A stretch of 64,000 bases of DNA from contig NC_091122.1 of the NCBI RefSeq assembly GCF_040183065.1, positions 86,763,955 through 86,827,954 of the forward strand, read 5' to 3'. Below are positions 1 through 11,670 of this stretch, piece after piece. This DNA comes from Periplaneta americana (Eukaryota; Arthropoda; Insecta; Blattodea; Blattidae). Each line of letters begins with the position of its first letter. Position 1 is the first letter of the stretch. Under the pieces are notes generated by a model. That model had not been told where the DNA came from. It saw only the letters and a list, made by a program, of their open reading frames with translations, and ran no database searches. The position numbers were made by a program, and so were the translations under genes.

Positions 1-2140
1 ATTCTCGTGAATCATTCATAAATGATTATGATATAAGATATATGTGCAGAGACCCGATGTATAGCACAATATACCTGCATTTGTACTGTAACCTGCAGAA
101 TTTTTTATCATTTTCCTCATGTCAGTGACTTTTTTGAAGTGTAGAATTTTATTCAACTTTAAAAAGAAAACAACAAATGTTTCAGGACTCAGGAGGATAT
201 TTGTTTCGGAGGATATTTGTTTCAGTAGCCTATTACAACAATTTTATGTCTCATTCTCTCTTTATATTTGAGTTTAAATATAATTTATCGATGTTACTTT
301 TAATTAATTTTAAAATGCCGTATATTATTTATATTTCACTAACGCTTATATTTAAGAAAATAATATTACTGCATTTACTTGAATTTAGAGATAAAATTAC
401 TACATATTAAATAAATTAAAAAGAAAATAATTCTTCTATGCTTTTTGTAATACAGTAAGTAAAGTAGGCCTATAATAAATTTTAAAACATAAAAAATCGT
501 TGTATCATTCAAGCCATTACGTTTCTATTCCCTGATGTCTGCGTATGTATTAGGATGGCATGAATCTATTATACATAGTCGCCAACAAAATTTAAAAAAA
601 ATTGCATAAACTTTTTCGTTTAAAAAACTAGCGTTACTTTCTCCCACCATTTTAAAAAGTATTTTGAATCTGTATATGGAATATAATTTGAGGAGACCAA
701 CCTGAAAATTCGCATCGACTTCACTTCCTGAACAACGCGAAGCTTGGACTGCATGTGATGGTTTTATGATACAAATACAATTTCTAGTTGCGGGCGGGAA
801 GTGTTCAAATCGCCCTCATCCTCGCGAACGCGCGCGACTCGGCGCGCGACGCTGATGACGCCCGTCCTATTCCAAGATTCGTCCTCAAAAATATCCTCCC
901 ACCCACCAAATGCAACCCACTTAATGTAACATATTAAACACTGTACAATCGCTCGGTGCTATCGGCACATTTCTCATTACAAGCGTAACGTATTCTAACT
1001 TAAAATGTTTGCTTAGTGTTTATTTTTATTTTAATTATACACATATTGTCCAGCTACGGAGCGCCTGAATGCTGACAGAAATGACGCGGGTTCGATCCAC
1101 GACCGTAAAAAGGTATTTTCTTTCTATAATTTCAAAATGGATACTGTCATCTGAAGTTTTCACTTTCTCATTATAGGATAATTTGCGCGACATTTAAGGA
1201 AATCGGTTTGGAAATATTCACTGCATAAAGTTTTAGTATCCCAAGATACTTTCTACCAGTATTCCGTCTGTATTTCTGTTTATAGTAACCTTTTTGTATG
1301 TCCTTTCATCTATCTATTGGCAGTAATTTCTCCTAAATTAGACAAATTTAACAGAAATTCCACAACTTTAAGTAAATTCATTCGGAAATGACATATTTTG
1401 AAGTATTATTTTACAAAAAATTAATCGATGAACATCCGAATAATTCAAAAAATTATTTATTCAAAACTGATTTCAAAATATTTAACGATTTATTTCTTGT
1501 CCAATATCATGAGATAAACGAAAGAGTACAGTATCCTGAAACTTTTGTATGGGAGAAATGTAGTATCATATAATTATACGTCCAAAACTTGACACTTAAA
1601 TGTTAGGGAATGAAGATATCTATATGAATTACTTTGTAAAATTAACGTATCCTAATTGTTGCGAAAATAAAACAAGAGAGCTCATTGCTTGTTTTATAAA
1701 AATTAAATAATACCAATAAAATTTTGCCAGCAATGGAACACGTCTGCAGATAAAAGTATTTATAGCTTAAATGTACCTTAGTACATACACGACGTATTTT
1801 GTAAAGTTAAAGGAACATTGATGAAAAAATTGTTATTAATACTTCACAATCCTGTAGACTAAGACATAAAAGTATTTTTAAAATCTGTATTTCCTTATCA
1901 CGTTGGACAGTTTAAAAACCAGATTACAAATCCTTCACCGAGTTAGTGTTCATAATATATATATTTTTTTAGAAAAATGAAATAGACTAAGGAAATAAAA
2001 ATTTATCTTCACAATAGGCTGACTGTTGATATTTATCAAGTCTATATTCTCTTTTTAATTTCATTCTCTTATTTTTATCTTAATAATTCCTCTTGTAAAA
2101 TGTTGTTATTTTGTATTTTAGTACAAAATAGTTACTTATA
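1..2140. other. AT-rich DNA without a recognised gene
   Basis: No open frame here resembles a family I know; the 61-codon frame at 1388-1573 has no recognisable motif. A short GC-rich, CpG-rich patch at about 783-868 contains two copies of GCGCGCGAC. A GGTTCGATCC string at about 1090 resembles a tRNA B box, but no matching A box or cloverleaf could be found around it. Confidence 0.5.
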
Positions 2141-2143
2141 GGA

Positions 2144-2183
2144 AGTGCACCCGAACACGAGCTTGTTCAGACGGGTGTGCGCT
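2144..2183. other. Short imperfect hairpin
   Basis: The arms AGTGCACCCG and CGGGTGTGCGCT pair, and an inner AACA/TGTT pair continues the stem. GC content is well above the surroundings. It could be the 3' stem-loop of a LINE, but no tail or coding part is visible next to it. Confidence 0.4.
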
Positions 2184-2373
2184 ACATTTATTCTGTATAT
2201 TAATTTTGTATTGTAGTAAGTAGCAATAAAATACTATATAATAATAGAGTATAAGGATCATATCATAAACCTGTAATATATTTTAATGTGTTTGCATATT
2301 TTAAATGCAAATTTTCTTAAATAAGATGACAATATGACAATACTAGTGTCCATAAAATACAGTATACTAAGAG

Positions 2374-2374
<1 letters not shown>

Positions 2375-2412
<38 letters not shown>
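2375..2412. repeat. (TA)n microsatellite
   Basis: A run of about 19 uninterrupted TA units inside AT-rich DNA. No adjacent element end was recognised. Confidence 0.95.
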
Positions 2413-2416
<4 letters not shown>

Positions 2417-3758
2417 TTATTGAAGATAAGTGTATATTTGATATTTTAATATCATAAAAATATATTTGTTGAGTGAAATTAAGGAAATGAGAATTTATCT
2501 TCATATTTAGACCCACAGTAAATTATCTCACCCATATACAGTAGACATGTATTTTGGATGCTAGTTCAATAAAATAAACTACAAACAAAAGTATCGTTGG
2601 TTATCAGGTTTGTGATTGCAAGCCAGTGCAAAAATGTTGCAATTTATAGGGAGATAAACTACTAGGCATGGTTTCATATACCAGGAACTAAACTTGTGGG
2701 TTCCATTCTCTGATTGATAACACTCAAAAGTATACTGTCTTTGATGAAGGCCTCAAGACAAAATTCGTCAGTTATCTCTCATATAGTCTACTTTAACTGA
2801 ATAGCTAATGTGTGTCTTGAAAAAGTGTCTTTAAAATATTACTATTTTTATTCTACAATATAATTTAATTTGCTTTTACAATATGTTTCTGTTTCATTCC
2901 GTAATTGTTGAAGTTTCTTTACAATATAAATCATATTTTTGGACAAAGAATAGCGTGTTAAAATTTTCTTCTGGTACCAGTTCTGATTTAATTCTTTTTA
3001 CAGTTCTTCTTATGGCACTTTGATAAAGTTGAACTTCTCCTGTATATTTGATCGGAATTATTAATATATGATAGTTTACATACCAGAAATGTTAATGTAT
3101 TTCCTTTTTCAAATATCGGTCACTTTTCAAAAATTTTAAGTCCCATGTTATCCTTCTCGAAAAAGTTATTACTTTCAGTTTCTACGTGGATATCTCTATT
3201 TATATCTTGTTCAATATTATTCTGTTCAATATTATTCTAATATATATTACAACTTCGTCATCAAATATGAGTTTTAATTGTATAATCTTACATAAAGTTT
3301 GTGTATTCCGAGACAATTTCATTTCTAATGTTATCAGTTACATTCCTACCTACAGCCATATTCTTACATCATACTCCATATTTCATTCCCGATCACCAAA
3401 CTGACACATCCAAAATCAAGACGAAAATTCACATGAAACAGCTATGCATATGACAAATAAGCATGGGGAACGGAAAGAATGACAGAAATACGACATAATG
3501 AAAGAAAAAGGGTTCTAACGTAGCATATATAATACGAAAATAGGCCTAAATTATTTCATTTATAAAGTATATTAAGTACATACGTAGGCTATATGAAATT
3601 AATTTTAAACAATTTTACAAAAATTATTAATTATTTAACACATAGGATTAAGTAGGTTATAAAAAAGTACGTCACAAAAATGTTTTTGTGGTAATGAAAA
3701 ACAATACAAACTGGATAAGAAGGATTCTGGAACCTCACGTCGCATACAAAGAAATCTG

Positions 3759-3759
<1 letters not shown>
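2413..3759. other. AT-rich DNA without a recognised gene
   Basis: I found no transposon motif, RNA gene or long open frame. The 72-codon frame at 3186-3404 is low-complexity and gives no sign of coding. Confidence 0.5.

Positions 3760-3811
<52 letters not shown>
3760..3811. repeat. (AAT)n microsatellite
   Basis: About 17 AAT units. It lies just before the dispersed repeat that starts at about 3845, with roughly 34 bp between them, so a direct tail relationship is not shown. Confidence 0.95.
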
Positions 3812-3844
3812 TGTGTATTCTTATAAATTATATTATTTTATTGT

Positions 3845-4113
3845 TTAGTCAACTGTCCGAAGACAGGTGTGAACCTCATAAGTAACACGAATAAGGCATC
3901 ACTCATGAGGCAACTAGCCAAGAGTTAATGATGTAGGGTGGCCAGTTTCTTTCCCCCTCTAATGCATACATCGCCGATCAGCTACATAATCCACTAATCA
4001 GAATTCAGATGCATACAAACAGTATTGGTCTTCCTCTGACACAGATCGTCGAGTCACATGTACTGCCTGATAATAGATATAGGCCTACATATCAGTCAGA
4101 ACATCAATCAGAG
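3845..4113 (+). repeat. Dispersed repeat, copy 1 (unclassified)
   Basis: This ~270-bp block recurs inverted near the right end of the window (63527-63795). Shared landmarks, in order, are CAACTGTC..GAAGACAGGT, GAACCTCA, CTCATGAGGCAACTAG versus CTTATGAGACAACTAG, GGGTGGCCAGTT, TTCCCCCTC, CATACATCGCCGA, TCAGATGCATACAAACA, TCTTCCTCTGACACA and CTGCCTGATAATAGAT. Order and spacing are kept throughout. No terminal repeats or box A/B pair were found, so the class is open: it may be part of a longer retroelement or a MITE. Confidence 0.75.
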
Positions 4114-4140
4114 GTAGATTATATTACTATGTATATTCTA

Positions 4141-4141
4141 A

Positions 4142-4206
<65 letters not shown>
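4141..4206. repeat. (ATT)n microsatellite
   Basis: About 21 ATT units, following the dispersed repeat by some 28 bp. Confidence 0.95.
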
Positions 4207-4208
<2 letters not shown>

Positions 4209-4771
4209 TTAAAATTTTTCATTTAAAAGCAACATTGGAATTAAGCTATACGTATAGGCCAGAGTAAAGAGATCTTTTCTACATCTATCTTAAGTACAAG
4301 TACAATTGTTCTTCACATGAAATAGTGGACGACTCACTAAATCTCCAGGCTGTTTTGCCTTAGAATACGGCATTCTTAAACAAAATTATAAATAATTCTG
4401 TATATATTAAATAATTTCTCTTAATACAGACATCTGGAGAAATTTTGGATTGCTCATTTCATTAATTTATTTCTGCATCTCATACAAAAATAAAAATAAA
4501 AATTATTTTGCATAGATTTCTAGTTCACAGACATTATTTTTTTATTTGAAATGAACAACTGCTATTATATTTTATGAAAGATTATTACATTTCGTGTGCA
4601 CCCTTCCCGCATAATTTGACTCGTAGATACAGAATAATTAACGAAATCCGTTCAAACGTTTAGGAGAAACCGCTGCACACAGACTGAGAGACAGACGGAA
4701 AACTCGAACTACTTTCTCATGTGTCAGTGATGGGGAAACAGGTAGTTTTGCCAAAATTTCGAAATCAATTT

Positions 4772-5219
4772 GTGGCAGCACATAATAAGGAAGTGAAATA
4801 GGGAGAGGAGCATAACAAGGATACCCTTTATCATCTACCCCTTTCAACATCTAATTGGAGGATTTGGTGAAGAACTGTTTTCAGAATATGGTAGGGGTGA
4901 AAGTAGGAGGAAGAAGAATAAAGTGCATAAGATTTTACTGATCATATGGCATTGTTAGCAGAAGAGGAGACGGTACTAAGGGATATGCTACTGGAGCTAA
5001 AGAATTTGCAAGTTTACCTTCTTTACTTTTCTTCCTTTGACCATGTCATTGTTGGCATTTATCTTCATTCCATACTACTCACAGCTGTCATTAGGTCCAG
5101 TAGCATATATCTTAGTATCAACTCCTCTTCTGCTAACAACGCCACATCATCAGCAAATCTTACACACTTTATTCTTCTTCCTCCTACTATCACTTTCCTA
5201 TGTTCTGAAAACAATGTGA
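4772..5219. mobile_element. LINE-B fragment folded back on itself
   Basis: The plus-strand half (about 4772-5000) matches the LINE-B reverse transcriptase block that runs into the catalytic FADD region, ending in frames such as MALLAEEETVLRDMLLEL. The second half (about 5003-5219) holds the same block on the minus strand, with an intact FADDV at 5141-5160 (complement). The two halves overlap in LINE coordinates by about 120-150 bp and are diverged, so this is an inverted pair and not a recent perfect palindrome. Twin priming normally gives little overlap. Head-to-head insertion of two fragments, or a template switch, are alternatives. Confidence 0.75.
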
Positions 5220-5751
5220 AGTGATTATGAGAAATGAATTTGATGAGATTAGATACATAGAATACGTACAGGCGACAATAATAAATAATACAGCATAATT
5301 TTCGACTAAATATTTGCTTTCATTAATGTTCTTCTGACATTTTTCTGCTCTTAATTGTTATTATTCTCAATGAAAACTGTATGAATTTAGCATTGACTGT
5401 TATCTGCTTGAATAGACAGAATAATTTCGAAAATTACAGAACTCAATTTATAATCCAAATATGTGTTTAAATCACAAGCGGATTCGAGGACTAGATGAAT
5501 CGAACACTACCATCAAAGAAATTATTAGCTAATTCTGTTATTTTCAAAGTACTGAAATTCTTTGTTATAAAGCTTCTTAAAACTCTCTTCCTTACTAGTC
5601 GAAAGTAAATGTTGATTCCAACATAATTCTGAGGTTAACAATTCTCTTAAGATGTATTAACAATATTAATAATTTGGACTAATTTTCAGAAAAGAATAAA
5701 TGCGTTTATACGTTTCGACTTGTGAGCCCTGCCAACCATGTAGCCTATTTT

Positions 5752-6050
5752 AATCAAGATTGGACCAGCACAGCTCATTCGGCTGTGGCGTTTGCCTGCC
5801 TATCCGAAGTTGCGCTCGGTCGTGGGTTCGATTTCCAATTGGACTGATTACCTGGTTACGTTTTTCCGAGGTTTTCCACAACCGTAAGGCGAATGTCAGG
5901 TAATGTATGGCGAATCCTCGGCCTCATTTCGCCAAATACCATCTCGCTATCACCAATCCTATCGACGCTAATTAACCTAGAAGTTGATACAGCGTCGTTA
6001 AATAACCAACTGAAATAAAAAAAAAATAAAAAAATATAAATCAAAATTGG
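5752..6050 (+). mobile_element. tRNA-derived SINE, family 1, with target duplication
   Basis: The body runs from 5764 to about 6038. It has a degraded tRNA-like head with a B-box-like GGTTCGATTTC at 5825-5835, a conserved body (GAGGTTTTCC, GCGAATCCTCGG, CTCGCTATCACCAATCC, GATACAGCGTCGTTAAATAACC) and an A-rich tail. Flanking copies AATCAAGATTGG (5752-5763) and AATCAAAATTGG (6039-6050) differ by one base and look like the target-site duplication. The same family occurs at 12790-13046. Confidence 0.9.
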
Positions 6051-6119
6051 TAAGCATGTTCGATGTTATAAAAATGTACTTATTCAATAATTTCTGTAAC
6101 CATTCATTTTATAATGAAA

Positions 6120-6175
6120 ACACTGGTAGAGTGTTAGAGAAGGCCGTATGGCCTTAATTCTGCCAGGTTAAATAA

Positions 6176-6223
<48 letters not shown>
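6120..6223 (+). mobile_element. LINE 3' end: stem-loop plus (TTA)n tail
   Basis: The sequence contains CTGGTAGA, AGAGAAGGCC, GTAT, GGCCTTA and TGCCAG. It can fold as an outer CTGGTAGA/TGCCAG and an inner AAGGCC/GGCCTT stem, followed by AATAAATTATT and about 14 TTA units. The same stem-loop recurs at 43852, 55757 and 58300 with (TAAA)n tails. It is a severely 5'-truncated LINE copy; the coding part is absent. Confidence 0.75.
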
Positions 6224-6810
6224 AATATTTTAAATGACTACGTATAGGCCTGTATTTTTTACAGATTTATTTATTGTAACTTCAAGTACAAAAATAGAAA
6301 TATTTCACTGTAGTTGCCTATATTGTAATTTTATCTGTTTCTGTCAACACCCAAGTTTCGCTTCCTTCGCTTGCCTTCTTATATGATTTAGAGTTTTCTT
6401 TATAGTGCCAAATATTTTACTTAAAGTAAAAATATTTTTTTTTTGTACCTTTTTCCCCTTCGCACACAGTCTAGGTACTATTTTAATATAACTCAAACGT
6501 TTAAAAGTTTTAGTATGTATATAATATTTCAATGTATTGTTAATATCCAGAGAGTTTAATTAATTTTTTATCCAGATATATTATTACACATTTATTTAAG
6601 TACTTTCTAAAGTTTTATTTCTAATACAAATAGCTATATAAAGGGATATTTAAGAAAATACGTAACACAAGATATAATATCAAAATTTCATATTATACCA
6701 TACAATTCTGCTTCTGTGGAAATAGAACATATGTGTTACGGGTAGATCACGAAAATATCTGAAACGTTCGAAATTACGCCCTTAATGAAGCTAACTTTAA
6801 GAAATAACGT

Positions 6811-7112
6811 TCATTCATTGGTCTGACCAAGAGTAAATCTTTCACTGCAAACCCAGCTTTCTACAATATTTCCTATTTTCTGTCTTCCTCTTTGTCTCCT
6901 CATATGACCCATATATCTTAATGTCGTCTATCATCTGATACCTTCTTTTGTTCCTATCTCTTCTCCCGTTCACTATTCCTTCCAGTTTATCCTTCAGTAG
7001 GTAGTTTCTTCTCAGCCAGTGACCCAACAAATTTCTTTTCCTCTTCCTGATCAGTTTCAGAATCATTCTTTCTTCACCCACTCTTTCTATCACAGTTTCA
7101 TTTCTTATTCAG
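6811..7112 (-). pseudogene. LINE-B reverse-transcriptase C-terminus, 5'-truncated
   Basis: The minus strand encodes the end of the LINE-B polyprotein in one open stretch of 83 codons, including ERVGEERMILKLIRKRKR, LLGHWLRRN and RYQMIDDIKIYGSYEETKRK. It stops after KLGLQ, as the other copies do, and is followed by a short 3' UTR and a GAAT-type tail (complement TCATTCATT at 6811). Homology ends at about 7112, so the endonuclease and catalytic RT domains are missing. This is typical of 5'-truncated retrotransposition. It sits antisense to the copy at 8020-8883. Confidence 0.85.
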
Positions 7113-8015
7113 TCTAAAAGCCATTATATAACACCAGAAATAACAATAACAAAAATCATGATGGAAGAAATTAGATTATACGGTACAAAAACGAATACCT
7201 TTGGAATTCTGAGAAATGTTTCCTTAAAGCTTCCTGTGGAAATAATTTTGAAACAAATATCAAGTTGCGATAGCCTATATAACAGAACGGCTTAAGGAAG
7301 GCTGGCAACAAACTTCTCAGTATTATATTACGCTTCGATGTATCTGAAGAGTTAGTGGGAACCTTTCGTCAAAGAAATTTTCTTAGACTAGCAGTGAAAT
7401 TAAAGAATTATAGAATTAGCGTACAAAATTAACAGAATGAAAAAGAAAATCTTATGCTTACTCTAATTAATATTACTGGGCTTCTTTTACATATATAACC
7501 TTGAAGAATGATATTCAAATTAATAGGTCTTCGCTGAGAATACAACAAAAAGCATGTATCTCATAACAACATTTCTTGGAAACTTAACATCCTGATATTT
7601 TCCGTTTTGTACCTATAAAATTTATTTACTGAAGGTTTTATTTAACTATTTTGCTACTGTTTAGGATTCAATTTTGCTCATTCTGATTGACATTACTCAG
7701 AAATGAATGCGACTAACGCAAGAAATTGTGTTTTGTGATAATGAAGAAAAGTAAGAAGGCTAAAATGAAGAAGACTAGAGCAGAACTAGAAAACAACCAT
7801 CAACTCAACTTTTGTGAAATTAGAGATTTCGGCATAAATCCACACAATAAGTTGTCACTTGTTGCTCTTATGAACTTTACGAAACTGTTATCAGCCAGAG
7901 TAAACACAAAGACAATTCAGTGATATAGCCTACGAGTATCTACAAGTTCAGTATGCTTATTGCCCTTTGGCTCTTCTAATTTCTAAATGAAATTTTATTA
8001 CTCTTACTAAAATAG
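7113..8015. other. No recognised feature
   Basis: The stretch is AT-rich. The frame at 7726-7923 starts with a lysine-rich run and has no family resemblance I recognise. No repeats were identified. Confidence 0.5.
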
Positions 8016-8019
8016 TTAA

Positions 8020-8883
8020 AGAATAAAGACTTGTATACATATAATGTTTGTAAACCTGGAAAAGGAATTTGAAATAGTGAATGGAATAAACTCATGGGGA
8101 TCCTGAAGAAAATTGGTGTGGAATGGAAAGAGAAAAGGCTGTTCAGTAATCTTTATATGAAACGAGTCAAAGTCAGGACACGAGAAGAAATGCCAGAAGT
8201 GAAGTAGGGAAAGGAGTATCACAAGAATGCCCTCTATCACCTACATTGTTCAGTATCTACTTGGAGGATATAGTGAATAATTGTTTTCAGAATATGGGAA
8301 GGGTAGTAATAAGAGGAAGAAAACGTCTATAAATTTTGCTGATGATAATATGGCGTTGTTAGAAGACGAGGAGATGATACTAAGGGATATGCTACTGGAG
8401 ATAAAATGACAGATGTGAGCAGTATGGGTTGAAGATAAATACAAACAAGAAGAAGGCCATGGTTATCGGAAGAAAAATAAAGAACGTATGAATTCGACGA
8501 AATGAAGAGAAGCGAATAAAACCATTTGAAATGTGGATATGGAGAAGAAAGGAGAGTGTAAAATGGACGGATAGAATAAGAAATGAAGATTTGTTGGAAA
8601 GAATGGGTGAAGAAATAATGATGCTGAAACTGATCAGGATGAGAAAAAAAAGAATTGGCTGGGTCACTGGCAGAGAAGAAACTGTCTGATGAAAGATACA
8701 CTGGGAGAAATAGTGAACGGGAGAAGAGTTTGGGGCAGAAGAGGATATCAGATGATAGACAACATTAAGATATATAGATCATATGCGGAGACGAAGAGGA
8801 AAGCAGTAAATACGAAAGATTGGGGAATTCTGGGTTTGCAGTGAAATACATGCCCTTGGGCAGAAAACTATGAATGAATGAAA
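8020..8883 (+). pseudogene. LINE-B relic with RT catalytic motif and internal deletion
   Basis: Reading all three frames gives, in order, the RT finger remnant VNLEKEFEIVNGIN (consensus DLEKAFDRV), the catalytic FADD at 8335-8346, the LLEIK/VGLKINTNK region, a gap, then RRNEEKR-like, MWIW, WTDRIRNEDLLERMGEE, GHWQRRNCLMKDTLGEIVNG and YQMIDNIKIYRSYAETKRK, ending at GLQ. About 80 residues, including the LYGAETWTL block present in other copies, are missing at about 8494. Several frameshifts and stops make it non-functional. The 3' end reads into CCCTTGGGCAGAAAAC and ATGAATGAATG, the family tail. Confidence 0.88.
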
Positions 8884-9830
8884 GAAAAATAAAAAATGAG
8901 GCCTTTTAATTAATTTATGCATATTTAATGAACATTAATGCAATGTTATGTATTATGATTACAAATGCTGAATTAATATTTAATTAATATATAAAGAAAA
9001 ATACGCCATTGAAACAACACATAGGGTCAAAATGTTAATTATTGGACTTGAACTTGTATAATAGTACAAGATATGGAACATAACCTATTCAGATGATAAT
9101 TATGGATGCTAACATCAAAAGAAATGTGAGTTATCCGCAAAAAATAATATCTTCAAATTAAAATAAAACGGAAGTTGTCCTCAATGCAGGCACGTTTCGT
9201 ACCATCACGTTTCCAGAAAAAATTAAAAATAATGCAAACTAAAGAAAGATAAAGTGTATTATAAAGATCTACCAAAAGGCAGACCTAACCAATATCGAGA
9301 CAAAACAGATTTAATAGCCTGAGCCTTGATGTGAATGATGACTATAGTAAGTTTCATTTAATTAATACTTCAGTTAAATAACACATTTAAACATAAATCT
9401 ACAAATTTACTTCCTGGAACTGAATTTAATATTAACATATTTCCATATACAGGTCATAAATAAAAAGAGAATTCAATTTTTTGTTACGTAAAGAGAAATA
9501 ATACTAATATATTTTAATGTGCTGTAACTATAATCTCTCAGACAAAAAACTTCAAGTTAACTAATTAAATCACAAATAAATGTCTATTATTTCACTTAGT
9601 TATCACTAGTAAACGACAGTCATCCATTTTATTATTTCTGGCAGTATAGATATTGATCAAAAAATATCTAATACTTATTAATGGATATTAATTAAGATCT
9701 TTCTGTGTGAATGTGCCCGCAGAGGAATGTGAGAAATGTTGAATTTTACAACCGCCCTGAAATCGTTGTGATAAGAAAGTTTACTTTTACTGTCAATAAA
9801 TGTATCATCAGTAACTTATTATCAAAAGAA
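8884..9830. other. No recognised feature
   Basis: AT-rich DNA with no open frame of note and no repeat that I could match to another part of the window. Confidence 0.5.
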
Positions 9831-9904
9831 TACATTCATTAATTTGGTGTACTGCCCAAGGGCAGGTCTTTCACTGCAAATCCAGTTTTCTCCAATCTTT
9901 CCTC
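9831..9904 (-). mobile_element. LINE-B 3' terminus, extremely truncated
   Basis: The complement gives the last LINE-B codons and 3' UTR: GATTGGAGAAAACTGGATTT, then GCAGTGAAAGACC, GCCCTTGGGCAG and a TGAATG tail. Only about 70 bp were copied. Confidence 0.8.
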
Positions 9905-10373
9905 GAAAGAATACGAGAACATTTCTAATATTAGTCTTCATTTGTCTGGGACGGTCTCCAAAATATTTTTATTGATTTTTTTCTTATGGCAGTATTTCAT
10001 TATTTATAACTTCGAAATTAATATGAAATTATGAAATAATGCATTCTAAGCATATATTTTTTCTCTTTACTTCTAGTATCTTTAGGTATACTTAATTACT
10101 TACTTACAAACCCGTATAAATTAAGTAATTATTTTAATTGTTGATGATTGTACTCTTATCACTCCTCGCATATCCCGATGAGGTTCTCAAGAGTTTCATT
10201 TACTTTTCTACAGGTATTCTCCTATCATTACTAAGAATAACGCTCTCAAAGAAATGCCCAAATATGATACTTCTCATACGACAAGGTAATTAAGATTCTT
10301 AAAATGATATAATTTTCTTCTACATAGATTTCGTTAGAGAAATCTGTGTACAATGGTTTATTCATTATAATAA

Positions 10374-10377
<4 letters not shown>
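9905..10377. other. No recognised feature
   Basis: AT-rich spacer between a LINE-B stub and a microsatellite. No motif was recognised. Confidence 0.45.

Positions 10378-10443
<66 letters not shown>
10378..10443. repeat. (AAT)n microsatellite
   Basis: About 22 AAT units with no interruption. No mobile-element end was identified on either side. Confidence 0.95.
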
Positions 10444-10445
<2 letters not shown>

Positions 10446-10732
10446 GATTCCTCAGAAATTAATCTCAGATGCAAACAATAGAATTCTTGCGAAAATACGC
10501 AACATCAGACAGATGTCAACTAAGATAACTCAGAAAGCCAGTAATTTTTGTATTTATGGGGTTTCTCTTTGCACTGTCACATATAAATCCTACTCCATGA
10601 CGTGTAAATTCATAAAATAAACATGAGAAGATACTCTCTGAAATTATGGCTCTTTGTCTTAAGTGCAAAATCTTTCCTTCGACGAATAAATAATCAGGTT
10701 CTTTAATTTCCCGATTTAGTTAGGAATGCAGA

Positions 10733-11670
10733 CTTCTATCACCTTTACTTTTTAACTTTGCTCTAGAATATGTCATTAGGAATGTCCAGGATAACAGAGA
10801 GGGTTTGGAATTGAACGGGTTACATCAGCTTCTTGCCTATACGGATGACGTGAATATGTTAGGAGAAAATCAACAAACGATTAGGGAAAACACGGAAATT
10901 TTACTTGAAGCAAGTAAAGCGATAGGTTTGGAAGTAAATTCCGAAGAGACAAGTATATGATTATGTCTCGTGACCAGAATATTGTACGAAATGGAAATAT
11001 AAAAATTGAAAATTTATTCTTTGGAAAGGTGGAAAAGTTCAAATATCTTGGAGTAACAGTAATAAATATAAATGACACTCGGGAGGAAATTAAATGCAGA
11101 ATAAATATGGGAAATGCCTGTTATTATTCGGTTTAGAAGCTTTTGTCATCTAGTCTGCTCTCGAAAGCTTGAAAGTTAGAATTTATAAAACCGTTATATT
11201 ACCGGTTGTTCTGTATGGTTGTGAAACTTGGACTCTCACTTTGAGAAGGAACAGAGGTTAAGGATGTTTGAGAATAAGGTGCTTAGGAAAATATTTGGGG
11301 CTAAGAGAGATAAAGTTACAGGAGAATGGAGGAAGTTACACAACGTAGAATAAAACTGCACGCATTGTATTCTTTACCTGACACAATTAGGAATATTAGA
11401 ACCAGACGTTTGAGATGGGCAGGGCATATAGCATGTATGGATGAATCCAGAAATGCATATAGAGTGTTAGTTGGGAGGCCGTGGGGAAAAATACCTTTGG
11501 AAAGGCCAAAGCATAGATGGGAGGATAATATAAATATGGATTTGAAAGAGATGGGATATGATGGTAGAGACTGGATTAAACTTGCTCAGAATAGAGACCG
11601 ATGGCGGGCTTATGTGAAACTCCGAGTTCCTTCAAAGCTATTTGTAAGTAAGTAAATAAGTAAGTAAGTA
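10733..11670 (+). mobile_element. LINE-A fragment, 5'-truncated, RTE-like
   Basis: The fragment begins in the RT palm ([12 protein letters not shown] remnant) and continues through the catalytic YTDD variant at 10835-10852 ([12 protein letters not shown]), the thumb (FKYLGVTV, REEIKCRINMGNACYY), a conserved LYGCETWTL block at about 11210-11245, and the C-terminal tail. It ends with a (TAAG)n-type microsatellite at 11645-11670. Three or more frameshifts break it, and the Y-T-D-D motif replaces the usual YADD. Clade assignment to RTE/BovB-like elements is inferred from the CETWT block and microsatellite tail. Confidence 0.88.
11326..11655 (+). pseudogene. LINE-A polyprotein C-terminal tail (open segment)
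   Basis: This 109-codon open segment is the downstream end of the LINE-A ORF. It carries LHALYSLPDTIRNIRTRRLR, WAGHIACMDESRNAYRVLVG, GRPWGK, RWEDNINMDLKEMGYDGRDW and NRDRWRAYVKLRVP. It aligns region by region with the copies at 20878-21525, 31075-31705 and 50281-50922. The first methionine is internal to the ORF and is not a true start. The frame upstream is shifted, so no functional protein is made. Confidence 0.85.

Noticed and set aside
1085..1105. tRNA-derived element from the GGTTCGATCC string
   Set aside because: No box A at the right distance and no recognisable body or tail.
3688..3885. Asn-rich open frame
   Set aside because: The Asn run is a translated (AAT)n microsatellite.
8327..8701. 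124-codon minus-strand frame
   Set aside because: It is antisense to the LINE-B RT relic, which is clearly read on the plus strand.
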